From Bacteroidota bacterium (lineage in GTDB: Bacteria > Bacteroidota > Bacteroidia > Bacteroidales > SZUA-534): 5,523 nt of DNA. The notes under the pieces were generated by a model. That model worked only from the letters and a program-made list of their open reading frames with translations, was not told the DNA's origin and made no database searches. The translations under genes and the position numbers were made by a program. The stretch is from positions 1-5,523 of the forward strand of contig JAIFNJ010000215.1 in assembly GCA_020047835.1 (NCBI GenBank), written 5' to 3'. This document shows positions 1 to 5,523 of the stretch, one piece after another. Every line of letters starts with the position of its first letter. Positions within the stretch are counted from its first letter, which is position 1.

Positions 1-1
1 T

Positions 2-430
2 ACCGAAGATTATATTGGAACGGCCTGGGGACAAGGGAAATTCTGCACCCGTTACACTGGTTGCCTGTTTGCAGGTGGGGAGAAAAATCAATGGGCATTT
101 TTCAGGTATCACATTCCTGATCCTATCTTTTTTAAAAACGACATCAAAGTTACCATTCAGCAAATCGGTGGAACCGAGAAAGCCAAGGTTATCGGTCTGC
201 AAAAGAATGGTGTCCCGCTTATTCCAATAACCCTTTACGAAATACCGACAATACACATGTTATTTAATCCTGAAAAGCCTGTCGATCTGGCTAGCAAAGA
301 CCTTCCTGAAGGCTGGACAAACTTTTACCGGTCTGATGATCTTTCCTCGACGGCTTACTTCTATCTGGACAGGCCTGAAAACGATCTGCCTCCAATTCAA
401 TCGGTGCAAATAAGGACAATCAAATTATAA
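2..430 (+). CDS. GH172 (DUF2961) glycoside hydrolase, C-terminal part
   Basis: This is the 3' end of a gene starting upstream of the window; 142 codons and a TAA stop are present. The first residues read TEDYIGTAWGQGKF, matching the GTEDY-type motif of GH172/DUF2961 enzymes (the missing Gly would be the preceding codon). It continues with YHIPDPIFF and a V-T-I-Q-Q strand near residues 36-54, and ends with the typical YRSDDLSSTAYFYLDRP segment near 109-124, so the C-terminus looks complete. Characterised members of the family act on fructofuranosides and arabinofuranosides and have a double jelly-roll fold. The acidic residues of the TEDY motif probably belong to the active site; this is family knowledge, not something the fragment proves. 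The substrate cannot be read from it. GC is about 44% by hand count over bases 1-420, slightly above the genes that follow. The GH2 gene starts 62 bases downstream, consistent with co-transcription. Confidence 0.85.
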   Translation, partial: TEDYIGTAWGQGKFCTRYTGCLFAGGEKNQWAFFRYHIPDPIFFKNDIKVTIQQIGGTEKAKVIGLQKNGVPLIPITLYEIPTIHMLFNPEKPVDLASKDLPEGWTNFYRSDDLSSTAYFYLDRPENDLPPIQSVQIRTIKL

Positions 431-492
431 CCTTACAATCTTCGATTATTTAATTGATATTCAATAAATAACGTAAAAACCAAAAAAAACAC

Positions 493-3330
493 ATGAAAAT
501 AAAATTAATATCAATCAACCTCATTCTTTTGTTATTATTCGGAACTATAACAAAGTTGATGTCGCAGGAGAATATCTCTTTAGCCGGCAAATGGCGAATT
601 GTTCTCGATGGAAATTCTAAGGATTGGCCAACAAAAGTTGGTGTATCAGAAGAATGGTATAAGACAGAACTACCAACCAATAAATCGGTTTCGATGCTGA
701 ATCAAATATATTTTAAAAATGCCGATTTTACAGTAACCGATTGGATAAACCTGCCTGGCTCAACCGATGAGGCGAGTATTGGCGCAGTACTGAAAGAATC
801 GCAGATATATACACCCGGTCTGGAACGTCTAAGAACTTATGATGGCGCATTTTGGGTTCAGCGCAAAGTAGTTGTTCCTGAAAGTTGGAATAACAAAACG
901 GTTTCGCTTTTTATGGAGAGAACTTTAGGTGGTAGCACCGTGTTTTGGGACGATAAAAAGGTGGGTGAAGATTACGGCTTGGCTTATCCTCATGTGATAA
1001 CCATTGATAAATCAATACAAAGCGGCGAACATACACTCACCGTTCTCATAAATAAAGAGGATATGCGGTATGCACATTTCGGTCATCACGGTTATGGCGG
1101 AAACGGATCATCGTGGAATGGTGTTGTGGGTAGAATTGAACTGATAGCAAAAAACAGCACTGCTCAGATTGACAATGTATCAGTTTATCCTCATATAAAA
1201 ACCGGAAGCATTGATGTAAAACTCGTTTTTGAACCGCAGAGCAGCCTGAAAAACACGAAAGTTGAATTTTCTGTAAGAACGAAAGGCAATAACAAGTTTG
1301 AATTAATAAAAACCGAAATAGCTATTAAAGATTCACTAACAACGGAACTTTCAATACCAAAACCAATGCAATTATGGAGCGAATTTACGCCGGTACTATA
1401 TGAATTGAAATGTGAGTTGGTAAGCGATGGCAAAATAGTGGACCGTTTTACTACAACCTTTGGGATGCGCGAAATAGGAACAAAGAACGGTTACCTTACC
1501 ATTAACGGGAATAATGTTTTTATGCGTGGAACACTTGATTGCGGCTCATTCCCATTAACCGGCTATCCATACATGCAAAAAGATAAATGGGTTGAAATAA
1601 TGAAAATTATTAAATCGTACGGGTTGAACCATGTGCGTTATCACACCTGGTGTCCACCCGAAGCTGCTTTTCAGGCTGCCGACGAAGTAGGCTTGTATCT
1701 GCAACCCGAACTTGCCGGTGCGCCTTATTCCGAAATTGAACGCATTCTCGATACTTACGGCAACCATCCTTCATTTTGCATGCTTTCGCTCAACAATGAG
1801 GTTTTGCAACGTGTTGAGGCAAATGAAAAAATTGTTGCCCAAGCAAAAATAAAAGATAACCGACATTTATATGCCAATACCAGTCATCCTGTGCGTGAGG
1901 GAGCAAACGACGATTTTTTTGTGTCGGCATGGGGCATTGAAAAAACAGATGAATGGCCCTTTGCAAAACGCATAGTCGGCATTACATGGGGTGGCGGCGA
2001 TGTGGTAAATTCAAGCCGGTTTAACTTATATCAACCCGAAACACAGTCGAACTTTTCGTCGGAAATAAAAGGATTAGAGGTGCCAATTATTGCCCACGAA
2101 ATGGGACAATGGGCCGTATTCCCCAATTTTGACGAAATACCAAAGTACCAAAAAGGCGTATTGCGCAATACAAACTATGAGCGCATTAAGTCTCAAATTG
2201 AAAAGAGAGGTTTACTGCCCTATAACAAGGAATTTGCACAAGCATCAGGAATGCTGTCGAGCATTTTGTACAAAGAAGAAATGGAATCCATACTCAGAAC
2301 TCCTAACTATGGCGGTTTTCAATTACTCGATTTGCACGACTATCAAGGTCAGTATATTTCAATAGTTGGCATTTTGAATGATTTTTGGGAATCGAAAGGA
2401 TTGGTTACGCCCCAGAAACACAGTGAATATTGCCAACCGATAGTGCCCCTGGCATTGATGAAAAAACGGGTATGGACTAATGACGAGCAATTTGAAGCCA
2501 AAATAGATATTGCAAATTTTACTTTTGACGATTTGTTGGCTGCTAAACCAATATGGAAACTAACCGATTCGCTGAATACTATTATAATGAAAGGCGTTCT
2601 TAACCAACTTACCATTAAAAAAGGAGGTCTTACTTCATTCGCGGCAATCAGTTTTCCACTTAAAAATATTACAGCCGCTTCCAAATTAACCCTAATTGTT
2701 ACAATTCCTAATACCGGAGCCGAAAACACATGGGATATTTGGGTGTATCCGAAAAATATTAAAAAAAGCGCAGGCGATATTTTGGTTTTAAACGGTTCGG
2801 ATACGGATGTTTTATTTCAAAAATTAGCCGAAGGACAAAAAGTATTTTTGCAATTGGATAACAACACACTTCAGAAATATCGCGAAAGCTGTTTTACAAC
2901 CATTTTCTGGAACTCCATACACAAATGGCCGCAACAAGCACATACTATGGGCATTTTATGCGACCCAAAACATCAGGTATTCAAAAATTTCCCAACAGAA
3001 TTTTATTCAAACTGGCAATGGTGGGACATAACAATGAATGCTTATGCCATGAATATGAATGACTTGCCCTTCGAAATAAAACCACTTATTAGTGTAATTG
3101 ACTCCTATATTGTGAATGATAAACTTGCTTATTTGTGGGAATGCAAAGTTGGAAAAGGAAAATTAGTGGTTTGTTCGGTTGATTTTAGTACCAATATGGA
3201 TAATCGTCCGGCAAGCAAGCAACTCGAAAAAAGCATACTCGACTATATGAACAGTGAAAAATTTAATCCAGAAACAGAATTAAACAGGAATGATGTAATG
3301 ACAGTTATAAATATAAAAAACAATGAATAG
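493..3330 (+). CDS. secreted GH2-family glycoside hydrolase with C-terminal amidotransferase-like domain
   Basis: This complete 945-residue protein is probably an exo-acting glycosidase exported to the periplasm or surface. Residues 1-24 form a signal peptide (KIK, then a Leu/Ile-rich core, likely cut before Gln25). A GH2 sugar-binding jelly roll spans about 28-220 (SLAGKWRIVLD, AFWVQRKVVVPESW, WNGVVGRIEL), followed by an Ig-like domain at about 225-328 ending GMREIG. The TIM barrel, about 333-640, has FMRGTLDC, LNHVRYHTWCPPEAAF and MLSLNNEV. Glu436 is the probable acid/base and Glu536 in IIAHEMGQW the candidate nucleophile. After YCQPIVPLA (646-654) comes a beta domain, then about 760-925 a glutamine-amidotransferase-like domain (SNWQWWD, VGKGKLVVCSVD) as seen in some large Bacteroidota GH2 proteins. 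The GH2 'GNE' signature reads NNE here. The ATG at 493 is chosen because the signal peptide follows directly; the leader is A-rich with no Shine-Dalgarno. The assignment to GH2 is firm; beta-galactosidase, beta-glucuronidase or another specificity cannot be separated. Confidence 0.88.
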   Translation: MKIKLISINLILLLLFGTITKLMSQENISLAGKWRIVLDGNSKDWPTKVGVSEEWYKTELPTNKSVSMLNQIYFKNADFTVTDWINLPGSTDEASIGAVLKESQIYTPGLERLRTYDGAFWVQRKVVVPESWNNKTVSLFMERTLGGSTVFWDDKKVGEDYGLAYPHVITIDKSIQSGEHTLTVLINKEDMRYAHFGHHGYGGNGSSWNGVVGRIELIAKNSTAQIDNVSVYPHIKTGSIDVKLVFEPQSSLKNTKVEFSVRTKGNNKFELIKTEIAIKDSLTTELSIPKPMQLWSEFTPVLYELKCELVSDGKIVDRFTTTFGMREIGTKNGYLTINGNNVFMRGTLDCGSFPLTGYPYMQKDKWVEIMKIIKSYGLNHVRYHTWCPPEAAFQAADEVGLYLQPELAGAPYSEIERILDTYGNHPSFCMLSLNNEVLQRVEANEKIVAQAKIKDNRHLYANTSHPVREGANDDFFVSAWGIEKTDEWPFAKRIVGITWGGGDVVNSSRFNLYQPETQSNFSSEIKGLEVPIIAHEMGQWAVFPNFDEIPKYQKGVLRNTNYERIKSQIEKRGLLPYNKEFAQASGMLSSILYKEEMESILRTPNYGGFQLLDLHDYQGQYISIVGILNDFWESKGLVTPQKHSEYCQPIVPLALMKKRVWTNDEQFEAKIDIANFTFDDLLAAKPIWKLTDSLNTIIMKGVLNQLTIKKGGLTSFAAISFPLKNITAASKLTLIVTIPNTGAENTWDIWVYPKNIKKSAGDILVLNGSDTDVLFQKLAEGQKVFLQLDNNTLQKYRESCFTTIFWNSIHKWPQQAHTMGILCDPKHQVFKNFPTEFYSNWQWWDITMNAYAMNMNDLPFEIKPLISVIDSYIVNDKLAYLWECKVGKGKLVVCSVDFSTNMDNRPASKQLEKSILDYMNSEKFNPETELNRNDVMTVINIKNNE

Positions 3331-3359
3331 CCAATTTTGGTTTTGTGCTTTCAATGTGA

Positions 3360-3398
3360 TGCCGCAATCGAACTTTAAATAATTGTAAGGCTGCGGCA
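3360..3398. repeat. imperfectly spaced inverted repeat between GH2 and nitrilase genes
   Basis: TGCCGCA at 3360-3366 is the exact reverse complement of TGCGGCA at 3392-3398, with 25 AT-rich bases between. The right arm also lies in a compact palindrome, GCTGC-G-GCAGC, at 3390-3400. This is the only GC-rich patch in the 129-base gap between the two genes. No T-run follows, so it is not a standard intrinsic terminator; it could be a weak mRNA hairpin, a protein-binding site or chance. Confidence 0.3.
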
Positions 3399-3459
3399 GC
3401 ATAACAACCGACTTTTAATATCTGATAATAATTAAATTAAACGTTAAATAATAGTAAAA

Positions 3460-4323
3460 ATGAAAATTAAAATCTTATTTTATGTTTTACTCCCGGCAAT
3501 GCTGGTAAGTTGTCAGAAAGATTGGCTCGATTATTCGCCAATAGATATGTATAGTGCCAAAATTGACTATGACGACAGCAACGCACCCAAACATTTAAGT
3601 GTTGCAGCAGTTAGTATTCAGCCATCGAAAACCGATAAGCAGGCTACTTTAAATACCATTAAAACAATGGTGGAAAAAATTAAATTGGAGCATAACGATA
3701 TCCAGGTAATTGTTTTTGGCGAATTGATACTTGAATGGTATTTTGACGAAGACACAAAAGACGGATATCAACGCTTGATGAGTGAAACGGTACCCGGAGC
3801 CTCAACCGATTCAATTAAAAACAGTGCCGTTGCCAACAATGTAACCATTGTTTTTGGGATGACAGAACTGGATGCAACATCCGATAATTTGTATAACACC
3901 CAGGTTTTAATAAGGCCAACAGGCGAATTAGTAAAATACCGTAAACGCAATTTGAATGAAACCGATATTGACAACAAAATAACAGCAGGCAATGAATTGG
4001 TTGTGACTGAAATTGACGGCATAAGAGCAGCCATGTTTATTTGTTCCGATATGCAAAGCAACAAAATAACCCACGAAATTGCTGATGCAAAAGTAGATGT
4101 AATATTACATAGCCTAACTTCATCAACTGATATGAATGCAACTATAAGTTACGTGGGAACTCAAATGAACACTTGGATAGTTTTTGCAAACCGTTTTGGT
4201 ACTGAAGGATTTTTTGACTATACAGGCTTTACCCATTTAATAAACCCTGCTGGAACAATCACCGAACGGGCAACCGGAAACAATGCCTACGTATATGGTA
4301 AACTTGGGATTTTTAACAAATAA
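3460..4323 (+). CDS. nitrilase-superfamily (carbon-nitrogen hydrolase) lipoprotein
   Basis: This 287-residue protein starts with a lipoprotein signal: residues 1-17 end LVS before Cys18, so it should be lipid-anchored outside the cytoplasm. From about residue 45 the chain follows the nitrilase fold. The superfamily's Glu-Lys-Cys triad is visible as Glu88 in VIVFGELILEW, Lys162 in KYRKRNL and Cys195 in AAMFICSDMQS. The usual C-Y-D after the nucleophile reads C-S-D, and the usual Arg-Phe-Pro-Glu stretch after it is absent. VANNVTIVFGMTE (124-136) and VFANRFGTEG (241-250) match the conserved core strands. The C-terminus stops soon after the last core strand (YGKLGIFNK), shorter than many members. 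The superfamily cleaves amides, nitriles or carbamoyl groups; this member's substrate is unknown. An extracellular lipoprotein location is unusual for enzymes of nitrogen metabolism. It has no apparent transmembrane bundle, which argues against Lnt. It begins 129 bases after the GH2 gene and ends 4 bases before the next. Confidence 0.82.
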   Translation: MKIKILFYVLLPAMLVSCQKDWLDYSPIDMYSAKIDYDDSNAPKHLSVAAVSIQPSKTDKQATLNTIKTMVEKIKLEHNDIQVIVFGELILEWYFDEDTKDGYQRLMSETVPGASTDSIKNSAVANNVTIVFGMTELDATSDNLYNTQVLIRPTGELVKYRKRNLNETDIDNKITAGNELVVTEIDGIRAAMFICSDMQSNKITHEIADAKVDVILHSLTSSTDMNATISYVGTQMNTWIVFANRFGTEGFFDYTGFTHLINPAGTITERATGNNAYVYGKLGIFNK

Positions 4324-4327
4324 AAAA

Positions 4328-4936
4328 ATGAGAAAATTATCTATTATAGCTATAATGGTTAGCCTTGTATTTAGTTCATTGGCTCAAACAACCGACAGGG
4401 AATACTATCTTTCAACTAACTTGTTATCACCTGTTGCCGGTTTAAATAAAAATAGTGCAGCAGCAAATGTTTTAGTTCCCTTGTTTTCAAATTTAGAGTA
4501 TGGTTTCACAGTAAGCGGTGGTTATTTCAAAAACCACCATTCGTTAGAAACCCGATTAACTTACGGAAAATCAAATGAATATAATAGTATCCCGCAAATT
4601 CAATTTGGATATAATTTTTTTATTCTTGATTATTTCAAACACAATGAAAGCGGATGGTATATTGGCGGTTTTGCTCGATATTGGCTGTATCACAATAAAT
4701 ACACACAAGCCGATTTGCACAACCTTACCACCAATATGTCCCTTGGATATATCTGGAAAAAGAATAGGTTCATCTATGACTTGCGGTTAAACCAGCCCTT
4801 AACCATTTATTCATCATCGAATATTGAAAACACAAAATCAGGCTTTGAAATGAATACATCACCCATGCCATTGTTTTCGCCTGTGTTGCCATTTATAAGT
4901 ATAAATATCGGGTACCGGTTTAATAAAAAGGAATAA
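4328..4936 (+). CDS. small exported protein, probable outer-membrane beta-barrel
   Basis: I do not recognise a named family for this 202-residue protein. Residues 1-19 are a signal peptide (MRK, hydrophobic core, S-L-A before Gln20) with no lipobox Cys. The mature part has many short alternating, aromatic-rich strands: NLEYGFTVSGGYF, SLETRLTYG, QIQFGYNFFI, GWYIGGFARYWLY, NMSLGYIW, FIYDLRL. It ends in ISINIGYRF plus a few charged residues, close to the terminal aromatic signal of outer-membrane barrels. The number and pattern of strands suit a barrel of roughly eight to ten strands. The frame is open further upstream to an ATG at 4283, but that start would overlap the nitrilase gene and bury the signal peptide, so 4328 is preferred. 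The gap of 4 bases after the nitrilase stop implies co-transcription and perhaps translational coupling. A role as a pore, an anchor or partner of the lipoprotein is inference only. Confidence 0.7.
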   Translation: MRKLSIIAIMVSLVFSSLAQTTDREYYLSTNLLSPVAGLNKNSAAANVLVPLFSNLEYGFTVSGGYFKNHHSLETRLTYGKSNEYNSIPQIQFGYNFFILDYFKHNESGWYIGGFARYWLYHNKYTQADLHNLTTNMSLGYIWKKNRFIYDLRLNQPLTIYSSSNIENTKSGFEMNTSPMPLFSPVLPFISINIGYRFNKKE

Positions 4937-4971
4937 AATATCGACATAGCCTACAATAAGTGGTAATTTTA

Positions 4972-5101
4972 ATGCGCCCAATAAACAATAACGTGATTAT
5001 AAGAAAAGCAACAATAGCAGATTCTGAGCGGATTGCCACCTATTTACTGTTGGTAATGTAGGATTTTATTTACCCAATTTATTGATGAAAAAGTTAAATA
5101 A
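4972..5101 (+). pseudogene. GNAT N-acetyltransferase remnant (N-terminal stub)
   Basis: From ATG 4972 the frame reads a typical GNAT beginning, with VIIRKATIADSERIA followed by TYLLLVM, then meets TAG at 5059. Read through, the next codons give DFIY. Moving one base on, from 5075, the frame gives QFIDEKVK and a TAA at 5099-5101. Joined, these pieces resemble the 'IRKAT..D...IA....LAMEDI.Y.FI.EK' start that I recall from Bacteroidota GNAT proteins; the TAG sits where a Glu codon (GAG) would be expected. Only about 42 codons remain of a family normally around 150-200 residues, and the acetyl-CoA-binding part is gone. It therefore looks like a dead, truncated gene between the barrel gene and the sugar porter. 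The call rests on recognising a short segment by eye. A 29-residue functional peptide is a less likely alternative. Confidence 0.6.
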
Positions 5102-5103
5102 AA

Positions 5104-5523
5104 ATGAAAAATTTCAATAAACCCTATATTCTTGGCATCTCATTGATTTCGGCTTTGGGTGGGTTACTTTTCGGATACGACTGGGTTGTGATTGGCGGTG
5201 CAAAACCCTTTTATGAGCGGTTTTTTGACATAGCCACTACTCCAAATTTGCAAGCCTGGGCGATGAGTAGCGCCCTAATTGGTTGTATTATGGGAGCTGT
5301 TGTTTCGGGTGTTTTGAGCGATAAATTCGGACGGAAATGGCCGTTATTGCTTTCTGCTATTCTTTTTACTATAGCATCATTGGGAACAGGACTTGCCTCT
5401 TCATACCTGATGTTTATTAGTTTTCGCATTATTGGTGGAGTTGGTATTGGGTTGGCATCAGCACTTTCACCCATGTATATTGCCGAAATTGCACCCTCAC
5501 ATTTGCGGGGGCGTTTCGTCTCA
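5104..5523 (+). CDS. sugar porter family MFS transporter, N-terminal part
   Basis: The first 140 codons of a gene that runs off the right edge; family members are usually about 440-500 residues. It is an inner-membrane secondary transporter, by family likely a proton-coupled monosaccharide importer related to XylE and GalP. Four membrane segments are visible: TM1 at about 8-31 with GGLLFGYDWVVIGGA, TM2 about 52-72, TM3 about 79-98 and TM4 about 101-122. The loop between TM2 and TM3 has MFS motif A, GVLSDKFGRK (69-78). After TM4 comes the sugar-porter signature, PMYIAEIAPSHLRGR (123-137). ATG 5104 is chosen because it gives a normal short cytoplasmic N-terminus before TM1. It lies 167 bases after the barrel gene, directly behind the GNAT remnant. 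Next to two glycosidases it probably imports the sugar they release; the exact sugar cannot be told. Confidence 0.92.
   Translation, partial: MKNFNKPYILGISLISALGGLLFGYDWVVIGGAKPFYERFFDIATTPNLQAWAMSSALIGCIMGAVVSGVLSDKFGRKWPLLLSAILFTIASLGTGLASSYLMFISFRIIGGVGIGLASALSPMYIAEIAPSHLRGRFVS

Noticed and set aside
15..230. Open frame of 71 codons on the + strand at the left edge
   Set aside because: It is out of frame with the GH172 reading, which carries conserved family motifs and continues to a stop at 430.
453..465. Small palindrome ATTGA-TAT-TCAAT before the GH2 gene, considered as an operator
   Set aside because: Arms of only 5 bases in very AT-rich sequence are expected by chance, and there is no second copy nearby.
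2349..2729. Open frame of 126 codons on the - strand within the GH2 gene
   Set aside because: It lies fully inside a well-supported coding region, opposite in strand to every other gene, and its translation shows no recognisable domain or export signal.
4283..4327. Upstream in-frame ATG for the barrel gene
   Set aside because: It would add 15 residues ahead of a clean signal peptide and overlap the nitrilase coding sequence; ATG 4328 fits better.
4964..4971. TAATTTTA considered as a Bacteroidota -7 promoter element (TAnnTTTG)
   Set aside because: The final G is missing and no TTTG-like -33 element lies at the right distance upstream. I found no convincing promoter in the other gaps either.
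5211..5474. Open frame of 87 codons on the - strand within the sugar porter gene
   Set aside because: The + strand codes clear MFS motifs over the same bases; the antisense product is Pro/Ile-rich with no recognisable features.

Overview
The window looks like a chromosomal carbohydrate-use locus from a member of the Bacteroidota. The evidence is low GC (roughly 37-44% in hand-counted stretches), A-rich leaders without clear Shine-Dalgarno sequences before each start, Bacteroidota-type GH172 and GH2 glycosidases, and an MFS sugar porter of a type I associate with this phylum. All recognisable genes lie on the + strand. The organism is inferred from these features and was not checked by any search.

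Layout: (1) 2-430, the C-terminal 142 residues of a GH172 (formerly DUF2961) glycosidase that begins outside the window. (2) 493-3330, a complete secreted GH2-type glycoside hydrolase of 945 residues with a C-terminal glutamine-amidotransferase-like domain. (3) 3460-4323, a lipoprotein of the nitrilase (carbon-nitrogen hydrolase) superfamily with an apparent Glu-Lys-Cys triad. (4) 4328-4936, a small exported protein, probably an outer-membrane beta-barrel, only 4 bases after gene 3. (5) 4972-5101, a decayed stub of a GNAT acetyltransferase gene, with an in-frame stop and a frameshift. (6) 5104-5523, the first 140 codons of a sugar porter family MFS transporter that runs off the right edge.

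A plausible reading is that the two exported glycosidases trim an oligosaccharide in the periplasm or at the surface, and the sugar porter carries the released monosaccharide across the inner membrane. The roles of the nitrilase lipoprotein and its barrel neighbour are unclear. Their near-overlap suggests they are made together; one guess is hydrolysis of an amide- or nitrile-bearing substituent on the substrate. The window shows no SusC/SusD pair, regulator, tRNA, rRNA, CRISPR array or insertion sequence. No gene-free stretch exceeds 170 bases. The most notable items are the nitrilase/barrel pair inside a glycosidase locus and the unlabelled GNAT remnant.
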